DNA of 64,000 bases, taken from NCBI RefSeq assembly GCF_000022365.1, contig NC_012804.1:62001-126000 (forward strand). Direction: 5' to 3'. How positions within the stretch are numbered: position 1 is the stretch's first letter; every line of letters starts with the position of its first letter. The translations under genes and the position numbers were made by a program. Below are positions 34,756 through 43,801 of the stretch, piece by piece. A model generated the notes under the pieces. It saw nothing but the letters and a program-made list of their open reading frames with translations, ran no database searches and was not told the origin of the DNA. The DNA is from Thermococcus gammatolerans EJ3. Its GTDB lineage: Archaea > Methanobacteriota_B > Thermococci > Thermococcales > Thermococcaceae.

Positions 34756-35889
34756 ATGATAGACGAGCTACTCGGGGAGATGAAAATTGGGGAGATGGTC
34801 CTCGTAGAGTACGAGCCCATCTCGTCACCCGAGGTAGTCTTCCACAGGATCGTGGATCACTTTCTGAAGGAGGATGTCCCGATTCTGGTGGTAGACGTTC
34901 TCGACACGCTCCATACGTTCAACGAGCATTTGAAGAGGCGCGGTATAAGACTGCCGGTGGACAGGCTGACAGTTGTTAAGGAAGGGGGAAGGGTAAGGCT
35001 TGGCAACATCATCGGGGAGGTGTTCATACCCTCCGAGCCCAGTGAGTTCACGTATCACCAGGTTCAGTACTCGAAGACAGTCAAGCCCTTCTTTGAGAGG
35101 GACGAAAAGCCAAAGGCCATAATAGTGCTCGGCATGGAGAAGTTCATACTGCCGTTTCAGAACGACCTGAGAAAGGTTGAGATGTACTTTGAGATGATTG
35201 AGAGGCCCCCAATAGCCCCGGGTGGCAAGTACACCTTCCTGTTCATAAACAGGTCGGTTGCAAGCGAGTACGTGCTGAGGAACCTCGAGAGCGAGAAGCA
35301 CTACGTCGTGGAGCTAACCGGAGAGGCCAAGGTCACAAAAACGCCATTCAGCCTGCTCCAGGTTGGGAGGGGCCTTTCACTGATAGAGTACGGTTCCAAG
35401 GATCACCCAGAACTCGTCCTCGGTGCGGCCCTTGACGAATTCGGTGCGGAGAACGTTCTTGTGGTCGACGTCGTCGACACGGGTATGGTCGTGGGAAAGC
35501 ACCTCGAGGCAATGGAATGGGACGTTGAGGAACTGCCCCGCGTGGTGAAGATAGGGGGAAGGTTTGAATGGGGCAGGACTATAGCGACGCTTGACATATA
35601 CAACGAGCCAGCGGTGTTTCTCAGGAAGCTCGACGGGATACTGCAGCGCGAATCACCCGGGCTGATCCTCTACTTCGGGATGGAGAGGATCCCAAGGTTC
35701 CACAGGGACTCGGCGAGGATAACCCTGACGATAACCAATAGGGCTGCGGTTGAACTCTCCGTTCCTTACAGTGCGGTTTACCTCATAAACAGGGACACCT
35801 CGTCCCCAGAACTCCGGGGACTCCTTGAAGAGACTGCGGAAACCGTCCTCATGTTCCACGACGGCGGATTTAAAAAGCTGAAGGGTTAG
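34756..35889 (+). CDS. Tandem DUF257 protein
   Basis: 377 residues built from two related halves. Residues 1-190 (LVEYEPISSPEVVFHRIVDH; VVDVLDTLHTFNEHLK) and residues 195-377 (LIEYGSKDHPELVLGAALDE; VVDVVDTGMVVGKHLEA) repeat the same pattern. DUF257 is a Thermococcales family, apparently a RecA-like fold lacking a P-loop. A fused pair is notable because members are usually single (memory-based). ATG 34756 follows GAGGTG. Its end overlaps that of the convergent KaiC-like gene by four bases. Confidence 0.7.
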   Translation: MIDELLGEMKIGEMVLVEYEPISSPEVVFHRIVDHFLKEDVPILVVDVLDTLHTFNEHLKRRGIRLPVDRLTVVKEGGRVRLGNIIGEVFIPSEPSEFTYHQVQYSKTVKPFFERDEKPKAIIVLGMEKFILPFQNDLRKVEMYFEMIERPPIAPGGKYTFLFINRSVASEYVLRNLESEKHYVVELTGEAKVTKTPFSLLQVGRGLSLIEYGSKDHPELVLGAALDEFGAENVLVVDVVDTGMVVGKHLEAMEWDVEELPRVVKIGGRFEWGRTIATLDIYNEPAVFLRKLDGILQRESPGLILYFGMERIPRFHRDSARITLTITNRAAVELSVPYSAVYLINRDTSSPELRGLLEETAETVLMFHDGGFKKLKG

Positions 35890-36596
35890 ACGGCCTCGAA
35901 GGGACTACCCTTCCTGACAACCAGGCCCCTCTGGGTGAACTCCATGCGGAACAGCCCCGTTTCGTGCTTCGTTCTTCTCATTTTCAGGATCTGAATCGCC
36001 CTGACCATTTTCTTCTCGAGCAGGAAGTAGTGGAGCATTATGACACCGCTGACGAGGTAGTGTTCCTCAGTGTAGCGGTTGAGGTCAGTCATCTCGGCTA
36101 TAAGGTACGTCGTCACACCCAGATCCTCAAGGCCGCGAACGAAGCGGGCCAGCTCGGCCTTTTTCTCAGCAGGGTTTTCCATTGAGAACTCTATGGCAGT
36201 GAGGGGGTCTATGACAAGGCGGGATATTTTTTCGTCCTCCGCTATCTCCCTTATCCTCAGCAGAACGCTCCGCCACGTTGGAACGTGGGCGGATTCCCTC
36301 CAGAGAACAGGGCCAAGGTCAAAGAGAAGGAGCCTTTTCGTACCGGCGTAAACCTGAACCGAGGGGTCAAAGCGCATCATGTCTTTCACGGCCTCGTGGG
36401 GGTCCTGAATGAGAGAGACGTAGGCCACCTTCTCGTTCTTCCTCGCACCCTCTATGAGAAAGTGCATTCCCATCGTGGTCTTTCCGCTACCGGGAGGGCC
36501 CGTTATCAGGTAAACCTTACCCGGGATGAGGCCGCCCTCGATGAGTTCGTCCAGTCCAGGGATGCCAGTCGAGATCCTGTCCTGAAGGGTTGACAT
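35886..36596 (-). CDS. KaiC/RadB-like RecA-superfamily ATPase
   Basis: 236 residues. Walker A is GPPGSGKTTM near residue 32, the start pattern RISTGIPGLDELIEGGLIPG is typical of archaeal KaiC-like proteins, and Walker B is LVIDPLTAIEFS near residue 127. A single KaiC domain without a C-terminal extension suggests signalling or a regulatory ATPase rather than recombination. ATG 36596 follows GGGGGC. Two GTATTAAAC repeats (about 36612-36635) in the divergent region may serve as TATA elements for both genes. Confidence 0.8.
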   Translation of the reverse strand: MSTLQDRISTGIPGLDELIEGGLIPGKVYLITGPPGSGKTTMGMHFLIEGARKNEKVAYVSLIQDPHEAVKDMMRFDPSVQVYAGTKRLLLFDLGPVLWRESAHVPTWRSVLLRIREIAEDEKISRLVIDPLTAIEFSMENPAEKKAELARFVRGLEDLGVTTYLIAEMTDLNRYTEEHYLVSGVIMLHYFLLEKKMVRAIQILKMRRTKHETGLFRMEFTQRGLVVRKGSPFEAV

Positions 36597-36666
36597 AGTT
36601 CTGCCCCCATATGTATTAAACGGCAACGTATTAAACCTTTGCCATCAACGATCCCGGGGTGTGGAG

Positions 36667-37512
36667 ATGGAGGACGTCTACTACCTGACCTCGAGGGAGG
36701 CAAGGCTCCTGCTGGCTTCAAGGGGCCCGGTCAAAATAAACCTAGACCTCAGGAAGACAGGCAGAAGGTGGGAGATAACGAGGGATGGGGATGAGTTCGT
36801 TTTCCCAGACGGGACGAGGGTCTCCAGGGAGATCATGGAAAGAATCGCAAGGGACACGGAGAACGTTTACTTCATCAGGAAAGGCGTTTACAAGGCCGCC
36901 ATAGCGGGGGAACACTTCTACAAGCTGGTACCTACAATCCCTCCAACGATAGAGATAAACGGAATCAGGATGCACAGAACGAAGGGAACAAATCCCCTCC
37001 AGGATACGAGGAGCAAGGTGAACGCGGTGAAGCCGAGGGAGGGCGAGACAGTTCTCGACACCTGCATGGGACTCGGCTACACGGCGATAGAAGCCTCGAA
37101 GCGCGGGGCTTACGTCATAACCATAGAGAAAGACCCCAACGTCATTGAGCTGGCAAGGATAAACCCCTGGAGCAGGGAGCTCTTCACCGGCGGTAAAATC
37201 CAGGTGATCCAGGGCGACGCCTTCGAGGTCGTGAAGCGCTTTAACGACGAGACATTTGACGTTATAATCCACGACCCGCCTCGCTTTTCTCTAGCCGGCC
37301 AGCTCTACTCTGAGGAGTTCTACCGTGAGCTTTTCAGGATTTTAAAGCCAGGGGGGAGGCTCTTCCACTACGTTGGCAATCCCGGGAAGAGATACCGCAG
37401 GAAGGACCTTCAGAAAGGCGTTATGGAGCGGTTAAGGAGAGCGGGCTTCGTGGAGGTTAAGCGGGTTGAAGAAGCACTCGGCGTTGTGGCAAAAAAACCG
37501 GGGAAAAAGTAA
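36667..37512 (+). CDS. SAM-dependent methyltransferase
   Basis: 281 residues. After an N-terminal 100-residue domain comes a class I fold: VLDTCMGLGYTAIEA (SAM loop, near residue 130), VITIEKDPNVIELARINPW and IIHDPPRFSLAG (motif IV DPPR), which suggests N-methylation of nucleic acid or protein, then ILKPGGRLFHYVG. The family looks like predicted archaeal methyltransferases of unknown substrate. ATG 36667 follows GGTGTGGAG. Confidence 0.8.
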   Translation: MEDVYYLTSREARLLLASRGPVKINLDLRKTGRRWEITRDGDEFVFPDGTRVSREIMERIARDTENVYFIRKGVYKAAIAGEHFYKLVPTIPPTIEINGIRMHRTKGTNPLQDTRSKVNAVKPREGETVLDTCMGLGYTAIEASKRGAYVITIEKDPNVIELARINPWSRELFTGGKIQVIQGDAFEVVKRFNDETFDVIIHDPPRFSLAGQLYSEEFYRELFRILKPGGRLFHYVGNPGKRYRRKDLQKGVMERLRRAGFVEVKRVEEALGVVAKKPGKK

Positions 37513-37519
37513 GGAGGAG

Positions 37520-38923
37520 TTAAATCCCGCCGACTTCCTCAAGCTCCTCGAAGGCCTCCAAGTTGGTGTAGTAGTCCATGAGCTGAGCTATCTCCTTTCT
37601 CAGCTTGAAGCTCCTCACTATCGCTATTCCAAAGCCTATTATCGATGGCCATATCAGCAGGAGGAGCAGTTTGGCGTCGCCTATCGGGATGGGCCTCGGC
37701 TCTGTAAAGCGGTTGAAGTTCCATATCATGAAGCTTATCATCAGCCACGCCGTCGAGAAGTTGGTCAAGCCACTGCCGCTTTCACCCAGCTTGAAGCCCG
37801 GGATGACGTCCTTTGTGATTGGCGGCAGGAGGTTGCTGCCCATGAAGCCGAGCTGGTCTTCGAAGACGTGCAGCCACTGACCTATCATCGAGGCCAAAGC
37901 TAGGTCACCCGCGTGGTTGTAGCCGAGGAGCTTGAAGATCGCGTAGACGAAGGCCCCTATTATGATGCCCATCGTGAGCGAGTGGCTGAAGCCGTGATGC
38001 CAGGGTAAAAAGCGGTCTTTGACAACTGTTTTGCCCCTGAACTCAGCCCTCCTGAAGGCTATCTCCGGGCCCGAAAAGGAGTCTATCCTGGTGGGCTTGG
38101 GGTAGGTCTTGATGAAGGGCACGCTGACCTTCGCTATTCCATAGCGCCTGTACTCGGGCGGTTTGTCGGTTATGGCCACTCCACCTGGCGTTACTATCGG
38201 GCCCATCTCGACGCGAACTTCCCTCTTCGGGGGGTCAAGGTAAACGAAGAACTGCCTGTAAACGTCCCCCGGCAGGCGGATGTTGTGGATCTTGACTATC
38301 CTCTCGCCCTCGTGGTAGGCCTCCTCTATCGCCTTCGCTATTGTCTCGGCTATACCCTGCGGGTGCGGGGCGTCGCTGACGACGAAGCGGAGCTCCTTAT
38401 CGACCTCGTCGATGTCAACGTAGCCAAAGACCAGTATCTCCTTGCCCTCCTCGATCTGACCGAACTCCTCCTCGAAGAACTTGTAGTCGTCCCCAACGGC
38501 CTCAACGGTTATCCTGCCGGTTCCGTCGTTGAGGATGAAAACAATGCTGTTGTACTCCTCCTCAACGGTCTTCTGCTCACCTTTCTCGTCGAGGATAGTG
38601 TAGGTAACAGTTCCAGAACCCCTCGTCAGGATCTCCTCGACCCTTCCCTCGATGGCGAAGAACTGGTAGCGGTTCTTCTCGCTCAACTCCTTTATCTTCA
38701 CGAGCTTCGGGGCGTAGTGCTTCTTCTCGTCCCAGGGAGCTGGATCGATCTCGTAGTCCCTCCGGGCGAAGAACTTCCCGAACTTGAAATCCACGAAGTC
38801 GGGGAAGTATGCAGCGGCAGCCGCTATTACCGGGAGCAGGATGCCCATCCTGAGGTCAGATACCAGCGAGGGGAAGAAGGTTGCAGCGGCGAGACCAGAG
38901 ATGTAGTGGGTAAAGCCCCTCAT
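37520..38923 (-). CDS. Membrane-bound metal-dependent hydrolase (YdjM/DUF457-like) with OB-fold insert
   Basis: 467 residues. The N-terminus (FTHYISGLAAATFFPSL; YFPDFVDFKFG) and the later HHGFSHSLTMGIIIGAF and MIGQWLHVFED segments give the His/Asp pattern of YdjM-type membrane hydrolases, with about five membrane helices. Between them (residues about 85-200) lies an OB-fold-like stretch, VFILNDGTGRITVEAVGDD then KEILVFGYVD, much like the modules of the downstream-named proteins at 40263 and 42319. It is last in a minus-strand cluster, seven bases after the permease-like gene. The substrate is unknown. Confidence 0.65.
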   Translation of the reverse strand: MRGFTHYISGLAAATFFPSLVSDLRMGILLPVIAAAAAYFPDFVDFKFGKFFARRDYEIDPAPWDEKKHYAPKLVKIKELSEKNRYQFFAIEGRVEEILTRGSGTVTYTILDEKGEQKTVEEEYNSIVFILNDGTGRITVEAVGDDYKFFEEEFGQIEEGKEILVFGYVDIDEVDKELRFVVSDAPHPQGIAETIAKAIEEAYHEGERIVKIHNIRLPGDVYRQFFVYLDPPKREVRVEMGPIVTPGGVAITDKPPEYRRYGIAKVSVPFIKTYPKPTRIDSFSGPEIAFRRAEFRGKTVVKDRFLPWHHGFSHSLTMGIIIGAFVYAIFKLLGYNHAGDLALASMIGQWLHVFEDQLGFMGSNLLPPITKDVIPGFKLGESGSGLTNFSTAWLMISFMIWNFNRFTEPRPIPIGDAKLLLLLIWPSIIGFGIAIVRSFKLRKEIAQLMDYYTNLEAFEELEEVGGI

Positions 38924-38929
38924 CCCCCA

Positions 38930-40252
38930 TCACCCCAGACCGAGCAGGCGCATAACCTCACCGGTGTGGCCCGTCATGCTTATCAGCACGGGCAGGACGA
39001 GACCGCCGAGGCAGTAGCTCCTCCTCGTGTTGAAGGCAGCCGCCATCATGCCTATGGCAGTTGAGACGAAGAGCACGAGCACACCCATCGGGCCCGTGAG
39101 TACGTAGGAGATCGCTATGAGGACTACTGCGACGACGTAGGAGAGCTTCCTGATGTGAACCACCGTGAAGCTCCTGGCTATCAGCTTGGAGAGGTAGTAG
39201 GTGAAGAGGAAGCTTATCCCCGCGCTGAGCAGGATGACGCCTATGGCCGCCAGGTACTCGGCGTAGCTCTTCGGCGTGTAGACCGAGCTCACAAGCCAGG
39301 CCGCCGCCCCCCTCGTCAGCCTCAGGTTCGGCAGGAAGAGGAGCGTGAAGGCCCCAACGTAGTAGATCACCCTGTTGACGCCCTGGCTGATGATGAAGGC
39401 ATCGTCACCGCGCTGGCTGGTTATGTGCCCCGCTATGAGCGCTCCCATACCTCCGGTGATTATCGGGTAAACGGCCGCTATAGTGCCTCCCAAGGCCCCT
39501 CCAAAGCTCGCCTTGAGGGTGTTGTAAATACTGCTCTCGACCTTATCGTCGATCTTCTGCGGAAGCATCGGTGGATTGGAGAGTATGTTGAGGAGAACCC
39601 AGGACATTCCGAAGAAGCCTATAAACATCGGAGTAAGCCTCGTGTAGGCGCTGGTCGAGGGGAGCAGGTTTGTGTTCATCACCGCGAAGCCCAGGAGACC
39701 GGAGAGGAAGAACACCAGAATTCCGCCGAGTATCTGCCTCCATGCCAGCCAGAGTCTCTGGAGGGGTGTTTTTCCCCTGTCGCCTTCTTTGGGCCACTCA
39801 CTCATGAACATGAAGACCACTATCGCGGTGAGGAAGTACGTTATGTACGGGCTGGTCGCCTGATAGATCGGCGGGAGAACCTTGGGGAAGATGAAGAGCG
39901 CCCCAAGCACCAGGACGAGAGTTCCCGCAACCGCCCCTATGAGGTAGAGGAGCACTGCCTCATGCCCCCTGCCGAGGAGCAGGTAGCGCTGGGTCGGGAA
40001 GAGGAGGAACACCGCGCTCTCGTCGGCAACGCTGAAGTAGACGCTCGATATTGCGCTCACGTAGGCGTAAGCAACTATCGCGCCAATGGCGAAGAACGGG
40101 AAGGCCTGGACGGGCATCAGCTCGCCGACGCCGAAGACCGCCACGAGCAGGGCCATAATGTTGAAGATGTGAAAGCCGGGGATCCAGGATATTAATGATC
40201 CGAACAGCACCCCGGCGAGCGACCATACCAGGACCTCAGAGAGGGGAACCAT
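38930..40252 (-). CDS. TctA/DUF112-like membrane permease
   Basis: 440 residues with about ten to twelve membrane helices. The N-terminal GSLISWIPGFHIFNIMALL and the internal GGTIAAVYPIITGGMGALIAG repeat the GxxxGxxPG(H/I) pattern of the tripartite tricarboxylate transporter large subunit family (TctA, archaeal DUF112). No TctB or binding protein gene is present. ATG 40252 lies five bases after GAGGTG. The gene stands between a membrane hydrolase and two OB-fold surface proteins. Confidence 0.7.
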   Translation of the reverse strand: MVPLSEVLVWSLAGVLFGSLISWIPGFHIFNIMALLVAVFGVGELMPVQAFPFFAIGAIVAYAYVSAISSVYFSVADESAVFLLFPTQRYLLLGRGHEAVLLYLIGAVAGTLVLVLGALFIFPKVLPPIYQATSPYITYFLTAIVVFMFMSEWPKEGDRGKTPLQRLWLAWRQILGGILVFFLSGLLGFAVMNTNLLPSTSAYTRLTPMFIGFFGMSWVLLNILSNPPMLPQKIDDKVESSIYNTLKASFGGALGGTIAAVYPIITGGMGALIAGHITSQRGDDAFIISQGVNRVIYYVGAFTLLFLPNLRLTRGAAAWLVSSVYTPKSYAEYLAAIGVILLSAGISFLFTYYLSKLIARSFTVVHIRKLSYVVAVVLIAISYVLTGPMGVLVLFVSTAIGMMAAAFNTRRSYCLGGLVLPVLISMTGHTGEVMRLLGLG

Positions 40253-40262
40253 TGGCATCACC

Positions 40263-42212
40263 TCACTCCTTAACTATCGCGTCTCCCCTGTACGGGACGA
40301 CCTCCAAGGTTCCCCGGTATTCCGTCACGTATCCGCCTATCTTCACGATATCACCCTCGTTGAACGTCCTGTCGCCGAGAACGCTCTTTGGAATGAAGAT
40401 CACGAGCTCGCCACTTCCGTCGTCTATCGTGAGCTTTACGAATGAACTGCCCGTGTAGATGCTCTTTACGGTTCCCTGGACGACTACGGTCTTTCCGAGC
40501 ATGTCAGAGGAGACTTCACCGGTCTCGAGGAGCGGCGAGGCAACGGCCTTGACGACCTCAATCGAGACCACTCTGTCTTTGTCGGCGTCATAGGTTATCT
40601 CGAGCTCGCTTCCGGTCCCGGTCTTGAGCGGGTTGGGGATCAGATCCCGCGAGACCGTGAGGTTAACCCTTCCCGTATCGTCAGAGACCTCGATGAGGTA
40701 GTTCGGCTTGGAGTAGTAAACGGCCTCCCACTTCACCTCCAGCTTAACGGTGCCGCTCGCCGAGGGCAGTTGGGAGAGGGTGATCGTTCCGTTCCCGCCC
40801 TGGCCCGGACTCGGGGTGGTAGTCGTTTCAGTCGTTCCACCTATTGGCTTTCTGTAGGCGATTATGGCCTCGGGGGTGTACGGTATGACCTCGAGCGTTC
40901 CCCTGTACTCGTCGAGGTAACCGGCGACTTTAACGCCGAGTCCGGCCTTGAGCTGGCCCTTCACGTTCTCATCGAGCTCCCTGACCACCGAACCGGGTAT
41001 GAAGATGGTTATCTCGCCGGTTCCATCGTTTACGACGAGCTTGAGGTTCGAGCCAACGTTGGCCGTGCTCACGATGTTGCCCTCGATAACAACTATCCTC
41101 CCGAGCATCTCGGAGGAGAGATCCCCGATTCTGCTCAGTTCGGGTTTGACCGGGCTGATAACCTCGAACTTCGAGACCTTGAGCGTGCCGTTGTCACCAA
41201 CGAGGCCAATGGCCTTGATCCTCGATCCAGAGCCGGCCTGGAACGGGTTTATCGCGGCCAGTACGTCCCTTGAGGTGTACAGGACGGCAGAAACATCTCC
41301 GTCGCTGACGGTGACGAGGTACTGCCCGGACTTGTAGGTTATCTTCTCGAGGGTGGCCTCCACCGAAACGGTCTCTCCAACGTGATCCCTCAGCTCATCA
41401 AGCGAGACCTGTGGAACCTGCTGGGCTCCAACGACGGTAAAGTCCTTGAGATCCCTTACGACGATCTCAGGCGAGCTACCCTTGTAGAGGTAAACCACGC
41501 CAGCGACCTTGACCTGATCACCCAGGGCAACCTTAGGAGCCTTTCCAATGACCAGGAGAACCTTGGGTATGAGAACAGTCACCCTACCGGAGCCGGTGTC
41601 CACCTCCATCAGGATTCCGCTGCTGACGTTGTTGAGGGATGTAACGAGGCCCTCCGTGTAGACGTACTCGTTGGCCATCTTTTCCGTGAGGGTCGTCACC
41701 TTGGGCGGATTGGGGGAGTAGGCCTTGCTTATGAACTTAAGCCCGTCGAGGTACTGGAGCATTCCGTAGGTGTAGGTTTCCCTCACGCGGAGCTGTATTT
41801 CCGCCTCTATCCTGTCGCCCGGGAAGGGAACCTTTCCCTCTTTGATGAGCTTTTCCGCAACCGGAGAATAAACCCTGATGTCGATCGAGCCGGTGCCATC
41901 GTTAACGGAGAACGTAACGCTCAGTTTTCCGCCACTTTCAGAAACGTAGGGGACGCTCACGACGTTTCCTTCCACCCTGACAACGGCGTAGTTCATCAGA
42001 TAGTTGCCGTAGACATCACTTATCTTCGCCATTGGAGCCTTCGCAGATTGAGCCGCTATGAGGATCAGCGCGACACCGAGAACTGCTATAACGAGGGAAA
42101 CGTACTTCAGCTTCGAGACGTCGATCTTCTTCTGCTCCTTAAGTCCGTGATAGTAAAGCTTCTTCTCCTCCTTTCTGGAGTCAGGATTACCATTTGAGCC
42201 GTTTGAGGTCAC
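40263..42212 (-). CDS. Membrane-anchored multi-OB-fold protein
   Basis: 649 residues: a cytoplasmic tail rich in Lys and Gln, one membrane helix (VSLVIAVLGVALILIAA, near residue 40), then about five to six extracytoplasmic OB-fold modules. The modules repeat VVIEGNIVS, LVVNDGTGEITIFIPGSVV and GYLDEYRGTLEVIPYTPEAI patterns. A Thr/Gly linker (near residue 460) separates the last two. The final modules are nearly interchangeable with those of the lipoprotein encoded upstream. GTG start with GGGGGTG. OB folds of this kind bind nucleic acid or sugars; which is unknown. Confidence 0.75.
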   Translation of the reverse strand: MTSNGSNGNPDSRKEEKKLYYHGLKEQKKIDVSKLKYVSLVIAVLGVALILIAAQSAKAPMAKISDVYGNYLMNYAVVRVEGNVVSVPYVSESGGKLSVTFSVNDGTGSIDIRVYSPVAEKLIKEGKVPFPGDRIEAEIQLRVRETYTYGMLQYLDGLKFISKAYSPNPPKVTTLTEKMANEYVYTEGLVTSLNNVSSGILMEVDTGSGRVTVLIPKVLLVIGKAPKVALGDQVKVAGVVYLYKGSSPEIVVRDLKDFTVVGAQQVPQVSLDELRDHVGETVSVEATLEKITYKSGQYLVTVSDGDVSAVLYTSRDVLAAINPFQAGSGSRIKAIGLVGDNGTLKVSKFEVISPVKPELSRIGDLSSEMLGRIVVIEGNIVSTANVGSNLKLVVNDGTGEITIFIPGSVVRELDENVKGQLKAGLGVKVAGYLDEYRGTLEVIPYTPEAIIAYRKPIGGTTETTTTPSPGQGGNGTITLSQLPSASGTVKLEVKWEAVYYSKPNYLIEVSDDTGRVNLTVSRDLIPNPLKTGTGSELEITYDADKDRVVSIEVVKAVASPLLETGEVSSDMLGKTVVVQGTVKSIYTGSSFVKLTIDDGSGELVIFIPKSVLGDRTFNEGDIVKIGGYVTEYRGTLEVVPYRGDAIVKE

Positions 42213-42318
42213 GCTAACACCCCCTCAACTTCTGGATTTCGGGACGTAGCAAAGGAGTAGAAGGGCCGGGCTTTTAACAGTTTCGTGTATAACCATGACC
42301 AGCGAAAAAATGAAAGGA

Positions 42319-43731
42319 TTAGGTCAGTATCTCGATGCCCTCCACCGAGTAGGGTATGATCTCTATCGTGCCCTTGTACTCCGTAACGTAGCCGCCAATC
42401 TCAACGGAAGCCCCGTCCTGGAGCCTTGACTTAACGTCCTCCGGGAGCTTGGAGGCAACTGAGGATGGCACGAAGACCGTTATGTTGCCGCTACCGTCAA
42501 CGACGAGGAACTTGAGGTTCGCACCGATGGTCTTGAAGTCCGAAACCGTTCCCTGAACGACCACTGTCTTCCCGAGGAGCTCTGCGGTAACGTTGGCCGT
42601 GCTGAGGAGCGGCGACGGCTGCGGACTGACGGCGGAGAGGTTGAGAACCTTCATCGATGAGGCATCGACGACCAGGTGGAGCACGCTGCCCGTCCCCACC
42701 TTTATGGGGTTCGGGAGGATCTCCCTCTCCGCCGTGAGGTTAACCCTTCCCGTATCGTCAGAGACCTCGATGAGGTAGTTCGGCTTGGAGTAGTAGAGCT
42801 TGACCCAGGTGGCGTTAAGCTGAACGGTACCGCTGGCAGAGGAGAGCTCCGAAACGGTAACCCACTGAACCTCGGTCTGGGTCTGAGTGCTCGTGGTCGT
42901 TGTCGTCGTTGTGGTTGTCGTGGTGGTAGTCTCTATCTGGAGGGGCTCCCCGTAGGCGATTATGGCCTCAGGGATGTACGGTATGACCTCAAGCGTTCCC
43001 CTGTACTCGTCAACGTAGCCACCGATCTTAACCCCGAGACCTCCCTTCAGGCCGGAGAGGGTCTCGTTTGAGAGCTCCTTAACTACCGATCCCGGAATGA
43101 AGACGACTATCTCGCCGGTTCCATCGGTCACGGTTAGCTTCAGGTTGGAGCCTATCTTCTTCGTGCTAACCACGTTGCCCTCGATGACTACAATCTTCCC
43201 GAGCATCCCAGAGGAGATGTCTTTGATCTCACTGGTGGTTGGGGCCTTCTTCTCCACAACTTCGATTTCACCGGCCGAGAGCTGCTCCTGGGATTCAACC
43301 TCTCCGGTCACCAGGATCTTGGAGCCAACGCCAACCTCAAGCGGGTTGAGAACCGACAGGAGCCCACGCTTCGCCGTGACGTTTATCTTCGCACCGTTTT
43401 CGCCCATTGATATAACGTAGACGTGGTTCGCTGAGTCGTAGGAGATGCCGAGGAGAAGGCCCTCAACGCTGACGTTCTTTCCGACGTAGTTCCCGATTTC
43501 ACCTATCGACACCTTGGGAATGGAAGGCGTTGATGTAGTGGTGGTCTGTGGAGATGTCGTTGTCGTCGTGGTGGTTGTGGTCGTCTGAGCAGCGGAAGTC
43601 GTTGTCTGGGTTTGAGAGCTGGTCGTCGATGAGGTGGTTGGAGTGCTCTCCTTGGAGCCGCCCCCGATACAGCCGGCCGAGATCACGACCAGACCTATCA
43701 GGAGCAACGCTAGGGCAAACTTCACCCTCAT
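42319..43731 (-). CDS. Multi-OB-fold lipoprotein with Thr-rich linkers
   Basis: 470 residues. The signal peptide ends in the lipobox ISAGC (Cys near residue 21). A Thr/Ser-rich stalk follows, then OB-fold modules, a second poly-Thr linker near residue 275, and two more modules (VVIEGNVVS; GYVDEYRGTLEVIPYIPEAI; VVQGTVSDF; GYVTEYKGTIEIIPY). The linkers are likely O-glycosylated. It is the first gene of the cluster, with GAGGTGAA before ATG, and is clearly a paralogue of the protein at 40263. Confidence 0.8.
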   Translation of the reverse strand: MRVKFALALLLIGLVVISAGCIGGGSKESTPTTSSTTSSQTQTTTSAAQTTTTTTTTTTSPQTTTTSTPSIPKVSIGEIGNYVGKNVSVEGLLLGISYDSANHVYVISMGENGAKINVTAKRGLLSVLNPLEVGVGSKILVTGEVESQEQLSAGEIEVVEKKAPTTSEIKDISSGMLGKIVVIEGNVVSTKKIGSNLKLTVTDGTGEIVVFIPGSVVKELSNETLSGLKGGLGVKIGGYVDEYRGTLEVIPYIPEAIIAYGEPLQIETTTTTTTTTTTTTSTQTQTEVQWVTVSELSSASGTVQLNATWVKLYYSKPNYLIEVSDDTGRVNLTAEREILPNPIKVGTGSVLHLVVDASSMKVLNLSAVSPQPSPLLSTANVTAELLGKTVVVQGTVSDFKTIGANLKFLVVDGSGNITVFVPSSVASKLPEDVKSRLQDGASVEIGGYVTEYKGTIEIIPYSVEGIEILT

Positions 43732-43801
43732 GGAGATTCACCTCTACCCAGTTCCGAGAAGCAGTATATAGCTCTTTCTGAAGAAAGTTAAGAAAAGGTG
43801 G

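Noticed and set aside
34756-35889. DUF257 protein as an active RecA ATPase
   Set aside because: Neither half has a Walker A motif.
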